Shown: piece after piece, positions 7,708 through 16,461 of the stretch | How positions within the stretch are numbered: position 1 is the stretch's first letter | Layout of the letters: each line of letters opens with the position of its first letter | Origin: Flavihumibacter sp. UBA7668 | GTDB lineage: Bacteria; Bacteroidota; Bacteroidia; Chitinophagales; Chitinophagaceae | Assembly: GCF_002483205.1 (NCBI RefSeq) | Contig: NZ_DLHM01000003.1 | Coordinates: forward strand, 310,001 to 374,000 | Direction: 5' to 3' | Length of the DNA stretch: 64,000 nucleotides | Position numbers and translations under genes: made by a program | The notes under the pieces: model-generated | Database searches by the model: none | The model's input: only the letters and a program-made list of their open reading frames with translations | Told to the model about the DNA's origin: nothing

Positions 7708-8538
7708 TTATTTTGATTCCCAAACACCGCTTGCAGCCATTCTCTCTGCATATTCAACAAAATCAATAGCCTTCCTGCCCAATAGTTTTTCAATATCTGT
7801 ACTAACACTTGCATTCCTTCCATCCAACACTTCGGTAAAAAGATAATTTACCAGCCAAAGTTCCTCTTCCGATAATTGATAAGCCCGCAACTGCTCTATA
7901 TACTCTTCTACCGAAAGTGCATGAAACTGAATTTCTCTGCCGGTAGCTCTTCCTATCTCTGCAACCAATTCTCTGAGCGTCATTAATCGAGGCCCCGTTA
8001 ACTCATAAATCTGTCCATCGTGTTTATCATCCAATAGTGCCTCCACCACCACATCCGCGATATCATCTGCATCAACAAAGGGCTCCGGTGCATCTGCACG
8101 TGGCAAGGCCACCTGCCCGGCAAGCACAGGCTCCAAAAATATCCCTTCATTAAAATTCTGATTAAACCAACTCGCCCGAACAATGGTCCAGCTTGCAGCA
8201 GTATCCTGAACAATTTGTTCACAGCGCTGCGCCTCCTTTTCACCACGGCCGGATAACAATACCATTTTCGATACGCCCGCCGCTGCAGCCATCGATACAA
8301 AATGCTGAATCGTATCCACTGCGGACGGAATCGCTAAATCAGGTTGAAAGCTAATATAGACAGCATCCATGCCTTTGATTACATCCGGCCAGGTACCTGA
8401 GTTTTCCCAGTCAAAAGCCGGTGACCCCCTCCTGGAGCCAATCCGTATGGATGAATCCCCCCTGCCATTTAATCTTTCTGCAACTCTGCGACCGGTTTTC
8501 CCATTACCGCCAAGAATTAAAAAATTTGTCTGCTTCAT
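7708..8538 (-). CDS. NmrA-like NAD(P)-binding SDR family oxidoreductase
   Basis: 276 residues with an N-terminal Rossmann motif (FLILGGNGKTGRRVAERL), the atypical SDR/NmrA core (DAVYISFQPDL, KMVLLSGRGEKEAQRCEQIV, WTIVRASWFNQNFNEGIFLE), and the NmrA-type C-terminal half (FVDADDIADVVVEALLD, YELTGPRLMTLRELVAEIG). Family members either reduce quinone-like substrates or act as NADP redox sensors; which applies here cannot be told. It lies 72 bp downstream of the AraC gene on the same strand. AraC regulator plus NmrA-type protein is a recurrent pairing, so the regulator probably controls it. Confidence 0.88.
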   Translation of the reverse strand: MKQTNFLILGGNGKTGRRVAERLNGRGDSSIRIGSRRGSPAFDWENSGTWPDVIKGMDAVYISFQPDLAIPSAVDTIQHFVSMAAAAGVSKMVLLSGRGEKEAQRCEQIVQDTAASWTIVRASWFNQNFNEGIFLEPVLAGQVALPRADAPEPFVDADDIADVVVEALLDDKHDGQIYELTGPRLMTLRELVAEIGRATGREIQFHALSVEEYIEQLRAYQLSEEELWLVNYLFTEVLDGRNASVSTDIEKLLGRKAIDFVEYAERMAASGVWESK

Positions 8539-8610
8539 GATAACTTCTTTTTGAATGAATGATGAAGCAAATATGGAAGTAAGAACCCGCTCAGGTTTGT
8601 CGCAAAAGCA

Positions 8611-9489
8611 TTATGATTTGTTTGAAAAGAATTGTTGCCTGATTTCATTTGGCCGAACCCCAAACTTTTTCTGAAAGGCATTCGAAAAAGAACTTAAACT
8701 GTCATACCCTACAAACCAGGCCACTTCCTGCACATTTTCAGAACCGGAACTCAACAACTGATACGCTTTACTCAATCGTTCTTCCTGCAGGAACTTAAAG
8801 ACGGGCATGCCAAACAGTTCTTTAAAATTCTTCTTTAATTTATTGTTATTTAGTCCGATTAGCTTGGACAATTCACTCAATGAAGGCGGATTGGAAAGAT
8901 TATTCTCCATAATCTCTTTTGCCTTAAACAACCTTGATCTGTCCTCATAATTAAGCCGCTCTTTTTTATCCAAAGCAAGAAACGCAAAATAGTGTGCCAA
9001 CAATTCATTTACCTGACTTTTCAAAAACAATTGCCTCGTGTTTCCTCTGTATTGGGTTGTCATAATTTTATGCACGGCATTTTGCATATCAGGCGTCATG
9101 TAAAACCTGGGGCCCTCCACAAAGTCAGCATCCGGATTAATTAATTGTGGCAAATAGGACGTAAATACCTCCTGCTCTTCCTTCGGCAGGGTATGCATAT
9201 TTTTTAATTTGGAAAAAACACTGATCGATTGCAGGGGATGATCCGGTCGTATTTTATGCGAGAATTCAACCTTATCATTACCAAAAAAAGAAATCGCAAT
9301 ACCGGTTGTATTGGTTAGAATTTTAGTCTGGTTTTGATGTTTAATTTCCAACTCAACTTCCCCTGAGCTGTAAAAGGCAAAACCAAGACAGTCCCCATCA
9401 ATCTCGCACTTTTGTATAAAAGTATTGTCAGAATTGGACTGCTCTATTAAAACAATGAAATTATTTACTTCAACAATGTCGGTTGTCAT
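8611..9489 (-). CDS. AraC-family transcriptional regulator
   Basis: 292 residues. The C-terminal ~100 residues form the double HTH: RSRLFKAKEIMENNLSNPPS then LSELSKLIGLNNNKLKKNFK, with the signature LFGMPVFKFLQEERLSKAYQ and VAWFVGYDSLSSFSNAFQKK...RPNE. The N-terminal ~180 residues are a sensor domain without a recognisable ligand class. Its start overlaps the end of the upstream STAS-like gene by 20 bp, which suggests translational coupling, and the NmrA-like gene follows. Confidence 0.93.
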   Translation of the reverse strand: MTTDIVEVNNFIVLIEQSNSDNTFIQKCEIDGDCLGFAFYSSGEVELEIKHQNQTKILTNTTGIAISFFGNDKVEFSHKIRPDHPLQSISVFSKLKNMHTLPKEEQEVFTSYLPQLINPDADFVEGPRFYMTPDMQNAVHKIMTTQYRGNTRQLFLKSQVNELLAHYFAFLALDKKERLNYEDRSRLFKAKEIMENNLSNPPSLSELSKLIGLNNNKLKKNFKELFGMPVFKFLQEERLSKAYQLLSSGSENVQEVAWFVGYDSLSSFSNAFQKKFGVRPNEIRQQFFSNKS

Positions 9490-9970
9490 TGGGCAAATCT
9501 ACTAATTCCTCTATCCATTTTTTCGCTAATAAAGGATCAGTAAAAAATCGTTCCCGCTCACTACTAAAGCGCTGTTCATACAAGTCCATTTTAGTTTCAT
9601 CCTGATGCGCATGTGCAGCACCGGTGCAAGCGATACCCCTTATATTTCGGTACACCATATTCTTCGCCTCTTCTTCAAAAAGGTCCACATACCCCACTTT
9701 CCAGCCAAAGTCTGCAAGCGTTAAAGGAATAACCGATCTGAACCGTTTATGCGCTGAAATATCAACTGCCCTGAACCCATGCATATTGACAAATATTTTG
9801 AAGCTCGTTTTATCTTCCAGGCGATCCAGTGTTGTTTTAAACGATTGCTCCCACTCTTCAATATCACTGATTTCCAGGTCCCCGCTTATATTTGTTACCA
9901 GCAGACTTTTCTCCGGATACCAGTTCGTTGCAATATTTATAGTGGATGTCATTTTATATTTTTTTATCAT
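9470..9970 (-). CDS. STAS/SpoIIAA-like domain protein
   Basis: 166 residues, or 160 if translation starts at the second ATG (9952). The pattern LLVTNISGDLEISDIEEWEQ, then FKIFVNMHGFRAVDISAHKR, resembles SpoIIAA-like (STAS) folds: a beta-alpha protein that binds partners rather than DNA. It is the first gene of a minus-strand set with the AraC regulator (20-bp overlap) and the NmrA protein. It may modulate the regulator (inference). The family call is moderate. Confidence 0.6.
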   Translation of the reverse strand: MIKKYKMTSTINIATNWYPEKSLLVTNISGDLEISDIEEWEQSFKTTLDRLEDKTSFKIFVNMHGFRAVDISAHKRFRSVIPLTLADFGWKVGYVDLFEEEAKNMVYRNIRGIACTGAAHAHQDETKMDLYEQRFSSERERFFTDPLLAKKWIEELVDLPNDNRHC

Positions 9971-9979
9971 GAAATTAAA

Positions 9980-11275
9980 TCAGCGGGATTTCACCCTGAA
10001 TTTACCAATTACCGGCACAAAAAAATCATCATCACAATCGCGGTTCCTGTAAACCCTTCCTTCAAATTCACCCTCCGCATAAGTAACACCATCGTCTTCC
10101 AGCATCTCTACGGCCACAGCACCAGGGGAGGCAATCCAGTCACAATTATGCGTGGATATATAGGTGTTTGTCTGCGTTAATACGTAACCCAGCACTGCCT
10201 TTCCAGGATCCAGATCCTGATACCAGGGGAATACGCCATCTTTCATCACAGATCCCATATTTATCATGATGGATATACCGGGTGCACCTCCGGGAGTCTG
10301 CTGAGCTCCGGCTATTGCAAGATTTCCATTCTGAAAAAAATAATAATGCCCCGGAAAATTCAATTCATCATTCCCGACTTTGGCAGTAAAATAAGTCTCC
10401 TGATAAAAAAAAATCCTTTTGGTTATATCCAATTCTTCTGAAAGCCTGCGGCGAGGCAGGGTATCCTGGGGAATTACTTTATTCAACGAAACGGATATGG
10501 ATATGTTACCCGGACCGCTTATCGTGCCTGGCGCTTTATAAGTGGCGCCGGACTTATTTCCACTTACTGTAAGATTCCCTGCGCCCGTCAGGTTCCAATC
10601 AATAATACTCTGTGATTTATCAAACAACCGGCTCTTTCCAATGGCTCTCTCTTTATGCTCCGGCGCAAGCAGATAGGTATCGGTTATATCAATACTAAGT
10701 TTCGCTTCGGCTCCTGCTTTAACCGTCTTTGGATCTGAATTCAACCAGAACAAAGCAAATGGTGCCCAATCCGATAAACGATTTGTTGTTACGGTAAGCG
10801 TATTGGCCACTGCATCCAAATTCGTTTCTGTCATAAAGGACCAGACACCATCATTTTTCTGATAAGCAAGAAACAATGCATCCTCAACAGTTCCTTCAAC
10901 ATCCTCATTTTTATAGGTATACACCAATTCAACCGGTTTTGCAAAATCCGCACCCTCAGGCAACAACCGATAGGCGTTTAACTGTGCACCTGGAAGCGTA
11001 TTAGTAATCGGCTGAATGGTGAAGACGGTTGGTGCAGCTACTGCTCCTGCCGGAACTTTCACCAATAGTTTACCATCACCGGACTTTAACTCCCCTCCTG
11101 TTGAGCTAATCGTTTTTGTAACGGGATTGCCAGCAGTTTCACCACGAGGTCTCACTTCAGGTTGCACACCGGGTCCACCTGGCCCCTCGTTTTCGCGATT
11201 ACAGGATGCATAGGAAAACAGCAGCAATACGGTTGCATGCAGCAACAAAATGAAAAACCTGTTATTAATTTTCAT
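9980..11275 (-). CDS. Surface lipoprotein with ZU5-like domain
   Basis: 431 residues. Lipoprotein signal (FILLLHATVLLLFSYASC, lipid-modified Cys ~25) followed by a glycine/proline-rich linker. Next is a ZU5-like segment at ~55-105 (STGGELKSGDGKLLVKVPAG, VFTIQPITNTLPGAQ) typical of secreted Bacteroidota proteins. The C-terminal part is beta-rich with a Cys-Asp-rich end (YRNRDCDDDFFVPVIGKF). No enzymatic motif. It lies 2 bp downstream of another lipoprotein gene, so they are very probably co-transcribed. Confidence 0.75.
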   Translation of the reverse strand: MKINNRFFILLLHATVLLLFSYASCNRENEGPGGPGVQPEVRPRGETAGNPVTKTISSTGGELKSGDGKLLVKVPAGAVAAPTVFTIQPITNTLPGAQLNAYRLLPEGADFAKPVELVYTYKNEDVEGTVEDALFLAYQKNDGVWSFMTETNLDAVANTLTVTTNRLSDWAPFALFWLNSDPKTVKAGAEAKLSIDITDTYLLAPEHKERAIGKSRLFDKSQSIIDWNLTGAGNLTVSGNKSGATYKAPGTISGPGNISISVSLNKVIPQDTLPRRRLSEELDITKRIFFYQETYFTAKVGNDELNFPGHYYFFQNGNLAIAGAQQTPGGAPGISIMINMGSVMKDGVFPWYQDLDPGKAVLGYVLTQTNTYISTHNCDWIASPGAVAVEMLEDDGVTYAEGEFEGRVYRNRDCDDDFFVPVIGKFRVKSR

Positions 11276-11277
11276 AT

Positions 11278-12279
11278 TCAGGGTAATTCAATTTTCACAT
11301 CTATAGGATTCCAGTTTCCGGTATAGGTACCCGTCAGGTTGGTTTGGGCTGTATTCGGATGAAACCACAAAGTAGTTGAACCCACTGCCTGTTTGGGGGA
11401 TAACCCAAAATTTGAGCCTGCATCCGGGCCAATTTCTTTTAATCGCAATTCAGCACCATTAACAAGACGGGCAGAAATCTTATAGCGTCCGACTGGAATA
11501 TTTACCACATTGAAATTTAAATTGCCGGTTTTCTTACGGATCACTATTGTTTTCCTCTCTGCTGCATGGAATAACCACTCTTCCGGTTCCAGTTTTATTT
11601 CAAACTCTGAGCCCTCCAGTAAGGAACCTGCAGGAGCCCAAATATCACCTGCCACTTTTGTATTATAACTGATGAATAGACTGCCACCAAAATAATTGCT
11701 GCTAAGCCAGGGTCTCTCACTCACAGCATCCAACCGGCCTCTGCCGTAAGGAATCAATACAAAATTCTTAACCACACCTGCCTCGGAAGCAAATGAATTC
11801 AAAGCAGAATCTGCTGGGAATACACCCATTGCCGCCCTACCCGGACCATAATCGATGGTAGTGGCAGCAGAAAAGAATTCGGCTGTTCCAAAAGGAATAA
11901 GAATTTCATAATACCCTTTATCGTTGGTAACAGCAGTTGCACTCGAATAAACTCCACCAATTACTGAAGACCGGATTCCAATATAAGCACCTGTAATTGG
12001 CCGGCCATAACTGTCCTTCACAAAACCGATCGCCCTGCCTGGCTTAACCTGTAAGGATTTAAATGAGGGTAATGGTTTTCGTTGATTGCCCATCACATTT
12101 ACATGATCAGCGGTTTCTGAAAGCGCAAAACTGGCAGTGGATGTGGGAAGCGCACTGAATTCAAGTTCCTGTGTAATCACATCATCTGGGCCAGGATCAG
12201 GTGATTCATTTTCTTTTTCAGTAGTACAGGCATGCAGACTCAGTATGCTTATAAATAGCAGGGGGATAAGGTGTTTCAT
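11278..12279 (-). CDS. Lipoprotein with carboxypeptidase-regulatory-like domain
   Basis: 333 residues. Lipobox LLFISILSLHAC (Cys 18), then an acidic spacer. Residues ~80-150 (GRAIGFVKDSYGRPITGAYI...TNDKGYYEILIPFG) have the carboxypeptidase-regulatory/Ig-like beta fold found in surface lipoproteins. The remainder is beta-rich. It is the first gene of a two-gene lipoprotein operon with the ZU5-like gene 2 bp downstream. No catalytic residues are visible. Confidence 0.77.
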   Translation of the reverse strand: MKHLIPLLFISILSLHACTTEKENESPDPGPDDVITQELEFSALPTSTASFALSETADHVNVMGNQRKPLPSFKSLQVKPGRAIGFVKDSYGRPITGAYIGIRSSVIGGVYSSATAVTNDKGYYEILIPFGTAEFFSAATTIDYGPGRAAMGVFPADSALNSFASEAGVVKNFVLIPYGRGRLDAVSERPWLSSNYFGGSLFISYNTKVAGDIWAPAGSLLEGSEFEIKLEPEEWLFHAAERKTIVIRKKTGNLNFNVVNIPVGRYKISARLVNGAELRLKEIGPDAGSNFGLSPKQAVGSTTLWFHPNTAQTNLTGTYTGNWNPIDVKIELP

Positions 12280-12446
12280 ACCTGCAAATTATAGTGGCAT
12301 TTAACCAATCGGAACAGTTATCCGACCAAATGCTTTAAATCCAGACCGGGATGCCAATAACAACTGTTGTTCTGCAAAACAGGAAAAGTTTGATACTGAA
12401 AAAAAAGAGTAAATTGACAGAACCCTCACAGCCAAAAACCAGTATT

Positions 12447-13148
12447 ATGGTAACAATTGAGAATTATCTGGACCCCCATTTCATCCACCGAAGCAATTGG
12501 TTAAGAGCAGCGGTATTGGGTGCCAATGATGGTATAATTTCTATTTCAAGTCTGGCTATTGGCGTTGCTGCAGCCAGCACAGAAAGAGCACCGATACTGC
12601 TTGCCACGGTAGCCGGACTGGTAGCCGGTGCCTTATCCATGGCAGCGGGTGAATATGTTTCGGTAAGCTCTCAAACCGATATTGAGAAAGCAGATATCGA
12701 ACGGGAAAAAATAGAACTTAAGGAAATGCCGGAGGAGGAATTAAAAATTCTGGCAGAGATTTATGAAAGAAGGGGATTGAAAAAAACAACTGCACTACAA
12801 GTAGCAATGGAGTTAACTGAATCCGATGCCCTGGGTACCCATATCCGGGATGAATTAGGCATCAATGAAGTAAGTCAGGCTAACCCAATTCAGGCGGCGT
12901 TGGTTTCAGGAGCTGCTTTTACCGCCGGAGGTGCATTACCCTTATTGGTTACCTTGTTTGCACCGGTTCTGCATCTGGAGTACTATCTCTATGGTTTTAC
13001 GATCATTTCACTAATTATACTTGGGGCGGTATCAGCAAAAACAGGCGGATCAAGTGTTCGCAAAGCCATTACAAGAATAGTTATTTGGGGAACTATTGCA
13101 ATGGTATTATCTGCATTGGTTGGCTATATTTTTGGGGTGAATGTTTAA
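12447..13148 (+). CDS. VIT1/CCC1-family (vacuolar iron transporter-like) membrane protein
   Basis: 233 residues from ATG 12447. An upstream in-frame ATG at 12351 would add 32 residues rich in Lys and Ser that the family lacks. The N-terminal signature HFIHRSNWLRAAVLGANDGI then ISISSLAIGVAAAS is diagnostic. AGALSMAAGEYVSVSSQTDI leads into the cytoplasmic metal-binding helical arm (EREKIELKEMPEEELKILAE). Three further membrane helices end the protein. Homologues move Fe2+/Mn2+ out of the cytoplasm. The 3' end overlaps the frameshifted convergent gene by 4 bp. It stands alone, with no clear regulator next to it. Confidence 0.92.
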   Translation: MVTIENYLDPHFIHRSNWLRAAVLGANDGIISISSLAIGVAAASTERAPILLATVAGLVAGALSMAAGEYVSVSSQTDIEKADIEREKIELKEMPEEELKILAEIYERRGLKKTTALQVAMELTESDALGTHIRDELGINEVSQANPIQAALVSGAAFTAGGALPLLVTLFAPVLHLEYYLYGFTIISLIILGAVSAKTGGSSVRKAITRIVIWGTIAMVLSALVGYIFGVNV

Positions 13149-13716
13149 TCAAACCAACTCCCCTTTTGAATTTCATATCCAGCCTTTCTGAATGCCTTTA
13201 TTAGCTCTTTCGCGAGGTATTCATTTTGCTTCACATAAGACAGGTTCAGAAAAAACAAATCAGTAGTTTGGGTACTGGCAGTACCATCAAGGTTCATATT
13301 TGTAACTTTTACGGATCCTGGTTCAGTTTCAAAAATCACATTTATATCCTTTGAGATAGCCCTGATTTTTTGAAGTTCAACTTCCTGCTTTTGGACATAA
13401 TATTCGCCTGTAGAATAGCTTTTTTCCTGACCTCTATACTTAAAATTTTAATTTCGGATTGCACCAATGATTCTGAAACGAGTTCAAAGCTACCGGTATC
13501 CACTGTTTGCACAACCATCCTGATTAGGGAGTCCTGAAGATTAAATTCCTTCACCAATTCAAATTTCTCACCTGGATAATTAAGCGAATCCTCTTTTTGG
13601 AATCTGATTTCATTTTTTAATTCACGATTGAGGATTTTCAGAATCTCCGTTGTTTGGGAATACGTAAAAGCTGAAAACAGGAGCAGAATAGCAGTAATAA
13701 TTACTTTCATAAGCAT
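13145..13716 (-). pseudogene. Exported hypothetical protein gene with a single-base frameshift
   Basis: Two abutting frames make one gene. The first (ATG 13716 or 13710) encodes a signal peptide (VIITAILLLFSAFTYSQ) and runs to LVQSEIK. The second continues as FKYRGQEKSYSTGEYYVQKQ and ends KAGYEIQKGSWFD. The frames join if the A-run (minus strand) near 13446 had five instead of four A residues, restoring EIKNFKYRGQEKSY. The joined product would be about 190 residues, of unknown function. Either a true -1 nt mutation or a homopolymer sequencing error explains it. Confidence 0.75.
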
Positions 13717-13827
13717 ATTAAACGCTTAAAAAGGCATTTTAATTCCTATTGATACAAAAAACTTTTACTAAATAAGCGCTGAACCTCTTTCAATTCAACC
13801 CGACCTGTTGTATATTGATAACGAAAA

Positions 13828-14586
13828 ATGAAAACCTTATCCATGAGCAAGATGAATACTTACAACTTGATTTTATGTTTACTGCTTCTGCCAAGTTGCA
13901 TGAAACAACCTGTACTTTATAAAGAACCGGCCTGCTATCATAGTAAGGTAAATTTTATTGAAGACGGCACTACATCATCCCTTAGTTTTCATTTTGATGA
14001 GATGAATCGACTGACATTTGTAGACCGACCCGCGGGAACGGACGATAGCATTTCCTATGAACCTGGCAAAATAACTGTTTTTCATGTTCCGAAAGAGGAT
14101 GAATTTTATACTGTATTTTATTTAAATGAGCAATCATTAGCCGAATCCTGCGAAGCTTATATTTTGGGAAACCTGAATGATAAAAGATATTTCACCTACA
14201 CAACAGACGGATACCTGGCTACCATAAAAGATTCTTCCAAATCAGGGATAGTTGATTATAGATTATTTTATACGGATGGAAACCTGACAAAATTTGAAAA
14301 AAAATATGCTAACATACATGCTGTTAATACCATTGATTATTATCCGGAAGAGTTAAAATTCTGGACCTATCTGGATGGAATCTATTTTGTTGGAAATACT
14401 GAATATTATCCCTGGCTGGGAAAGCTTAGTAAAAGCCTGCCAAAATCACTAAAATTTGGATTTGGAGGAATAAACAGAGAGTATTCTTACGAATTGGACG
14501 AAAAAGGATATATAAAAAAACGCACCATCTTTCTGCCGGAATTTAATGAAACAGGTGTCTCCTTTATGGAACATGAGTGCAGGTAA
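13828..14586 (+). CDS. Hypothetical lipoprotein with YD-repeat-like beta segments
   Basis: 252 residues, or fewer if the ATG of MNTYNLILCLLLLPSC is used. The lipobox LLLLPSC places it on the membrane surface. The body repeats short beta motifs (LSFHFDEMNRLTFVDRP, YTTDGYLATIKDSSKSGIVD, YELDEKGYIKKRTIF) like the RHS/YD-style lipoproteins common in Bacteroidota. No active site was seen. It is isolated between convergent and divergent neighbours. Confidence 0.68.
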   Translation: MKTLSMSKMNTYNLILCLLLLPSCMKQPVLYKEPACYHSKVNFIEDGTTSSLSFHFDEMNRLTFVDRPAGTDDSISYEPGKITVFHVPKEDEFYTVFYLNEQSLAESCEAYILGNLNDKRYFTYTTDGYLATIKDSSKSGIVDYRLFYTDGNLTKFEKKYANIHAVNTIDYYPEELKFWTYLDGIYFVGNTEYYPWLGKLSKSLPKSLKFGFGGINREYSYELDEKGYIKKRTIFLPEFNETGVSFMEHECR

Positions 14587-14610
14587 TCCAATTCGGCAGT
14601 CCAATATATT

Positions 14611-15498
14611 TTATCTTAAAAACTGATTAATTAATGGCACGATTAACAGTTGGGCTTCTTTAAAATCAGGCTTAATGGTTGTTATTTCCCCAAGATACTC
14701 ACCATGGATTCCCGGGAGTATCGCAAGCTGCGCATCTTTTATTTTCCTGCTTAGGTAAATGGCGTGTTCCGGTGTAATTACATCTTTATCTGCAGTTATT
14801 ATTAATGCCGGAGAATTTATTGCTGATAACAGCTCATCATCAATATCCGTGAATGAATTCATCCTGCTTACATCTTTATCGTGCATAGTTTGCAATCCAA
14901 TGGAATCTCTTCCAAGTTTCAGGTAGGCCGATTTTAATTGTTCTGGCATACTTTCCAATTGGGCATTTTTCATAAAATCCCAAAACCCGGCCGGAACTCC
15001 ATCGCGCTTAGCAAGCGCTGAACAAAGAATCATCTTTTTTATACTTTCCGGATGGCGTATGGCTATTTGTAAAACAGTGGTTCCCCCATTACTAAAACCT
15101 AAAAAATCGGCATTGGGGATATTTAAACTTTTTAGTAATTCCGCCACATCATCTGCGTCCTGGGTAAAACTTAATCCGGTTGGCCGATCGCCGGTTCTTC
15201 CATGCGCCTGAAGCTCAATGGCAATCAATTTTCTGTTTTTAGCCAATAGCGGAATAATTTTTCCGAAACTTGTCTGAATGGTAGAACCTCCTCCATGAAG
15301 TAGCACAAGCGGTTCACCATCACCATATACTTCATAATACATTTTCAGCTTATTTACAGTTGCATAGCCATTTTGGAAATGCAAACTATCCGGTGATTTT
15401 TCTCCTGATGAATGTTTAGCTTGTGATAACTCTGAATTGTTGCGGCAACTGGTAAGTAGGAATAATACAGAAATTGCGATTAAATTAACAAATCTCAT
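14611..15498 (-). CDS. Alpha/beta-hydrolase lipoprotein
   Basis: 295 residues. Lipoprotein signal (VNLIAISVLFLLTSC) then a complete alpha/beta-hydrolase core: oxyanion strand PLVLLHGGGST, nucleophile elbow GFSNGG, acid region ALIITADKDVITPEHA (Asp) and the catalytic His in LPGIHGEYLG. It is probably an esterase or peptidase-like hydrolase facing the periplasm. It is the third gene of a set with ArsR and SRPBCC (13-bp gap), so it is likely under the double operator at 16362. Confidence 0.85.
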   Translation of the reverse strand: MRFVNLIAISVLFLLTSCRNNSELSQAKHSSGEKSPDSLHFQNGYATVNKLKMYYEVYGDGEPLVLLHGGGSTIQTSFGKIIPLLAKNRKLIAIELQAHGRTGDRPTGLSFTQDADDVAELLKSLNIPNADFLGFSNGGTTVLQIAIRHPESIKKMILCSALAKRDGVPAGFWDFMKNAQLESMPEQLKSAYLKLGRDSIGLQTMHDKDVSRMNSFTDIDDELLSAINSPALIITADKDVITPEHAIYLSRKIKDAQLAILPGIHGEYLGEITTIKPDFKEAQLLIVPLINQFLR

Positions 15499-15511
15499 AA
15501 AATTGACTTTA

Positions 15512-15991
15512 TTAGCAGCATTCTTTTAATTTAGTGAACATTTGAATCCATCCGGAATAGGCTCCGGTTTTACGGGCCAACTCTTGCGAAACAGTTTGCC
15601 TTAATTCCATTTTTGTTTTTCCATTTTCATCTGACAACAGTATACTCACCAACATTTCACCCGGCCAATCGGGATCCATACCAATGGATGCCGGATTAAC
15701 AGGGTTTCCCTTTTCATCTGCATTTTGCATGGTAAATACGATTTTTTTATTGGGTATAATTTCTTTGTATACACCAATGCACCAGCATTCTCCAAATTGC
15801 GGATGGATAATACAGGAGTGAAATTGGCCACCAACAGTTATTTCCAGCTTTTTAAATTGTATGGAGCACCCTTCAGGGGCGTACCATTGCATTAATTTTT
15901 TCGGATCTGTCCAGGCTTCAAAAACCCGTTGAACAGGCGCGTTAAATAGTTCTACGATATAAACTTCTGCTTCATTTGTTGTTGTTTTCAT
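15512..15991 (-). CDS. SRPBCC/AHSA1-domain protein
   Basis: 159 residues of the START-like helix-grip fold: FNAPVQRVFEAWTDPKKLMQ, WYAPEGCSIQFKKLEITVGG, FHSCIIHPQFGECWCIGVYK, KTKMELRQTVSQELARKTGA, YSGWIQMFTKL. Such AHSA1-type proteins next to an ArsR gene are a well-known pair whose ligand is usually unknown. The start overlaps the ArsR stop by 4 bp (ATGA), so translation is coupled. Confidence 0.9.
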   Translation of the reverse strand: MKTTTNEAEVYIVELFNAPVQRVFEAWTDPKKLMQWYAPEGCSIQFKKLEITVGGQFHSCIIHPQFGECWCIGVYKEIIPNKKIVFTMQNADEKGNPVNPASIGMDPDWPGEMLVSILLSDENGKTKMELRQTVSQELARKTGAYSGWIQMFTKLKECC

Positions 15992-16356
15992 ATTGATGTT
16001 TTTTTTGAATTTTTCGAAGTTGCTTTATTTGATTTGGTTGGCTTACTCTCCTTTTCCACGAAAGTTTTTAGGGATTTCAACCTGCCTTTCCAAAACTGTT
16101 CATACTGTTGTACCCACTGATGCACCTCATTAAGCTGATCAAGCCTGGCTTCACAAAATCGGTTTCTTCCTTCCTGTTTAATTATTAATAAACCACATTC
16201 ATTTAGTATTTTAAGATGGAGCGAAATGGCCTGGCGACTGACATCAAAATTTTCCGCAATTGTATTCACGGTTACCGGATGCCGGGCTGTCATTTCGATA
16301 ATGGCCCTTCTTGTGGGGTCTGCGATTGCCTGAAATACATCTCTTCGAGCTTCCAT
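15988..16356 (-). CDS. ArsR-family winged-helix repressor
   Basis: 122 residues from ATG 16356-16354 (MEARRDVFQAIADPTRRAII). The winged helix is clear: VNTIAENFDVSRQAISLHLK then ILNECGLLIIKQEGRNRFCE. The C-terminus is lysine-rich and probably disordered. The canonical metal-binding CxC motif of SmtB/ArsR is absent, so the inducer may not be a metal. It heads the operon ArsR-SRPBCC-hydrolase and probably represses itself through the two palindromes just upstream. Confidence 0.93.
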   Translation of the reverse strand: MEARRDVFQAIADPTRRAIIEMTARHPVTVNTIAENFDVSRQAISLHLKILNECGLLIIKQEGRNRFCEARLDQLNEVHQWVQQYEQFWKGRLKSLKTFVEKESKPTKSNKATSKNSKKTSI

Positions 16357-16361
16357 ATTAT

Positions 16362-16407
16362 GCAAGTATTTACTTGCAAATATAAGCGCAAGTATTTACT
16401 TGCGCAA
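16362..16407 (-). promoter_or_regulatory. Promoter with two identical operator palindromes in front of the ArsR operon
   Basis: GCAAGTATTTACTTGC occurs twice, at 16362-16377 and 16388-16403; the second is extended by GC at each end. Their centres are 26 bp apart. Between them is TATATTTG (16384-16377), an exact -7 box on the minus strand, with TTG at 16407-16405 about 20 bp upstream as the -33 element. One operator thus fills the spacer and the other covers the transcription start, a classic repression layout. Confidence 0.82.
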
Positions 16408-16461
16408 TAGATTACAAAAAAAATATTCAGTCCGGAGCCTAAATCTGTCTGCAGACTTCTT

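Noticed and set aside
12351..12446. Upstream ATG for the VIT-family gene
   Set aside because: It adds a Lys/Ser-rich stretch absent from the family; the conserved start is at MVTIENYLDPHF (12447).
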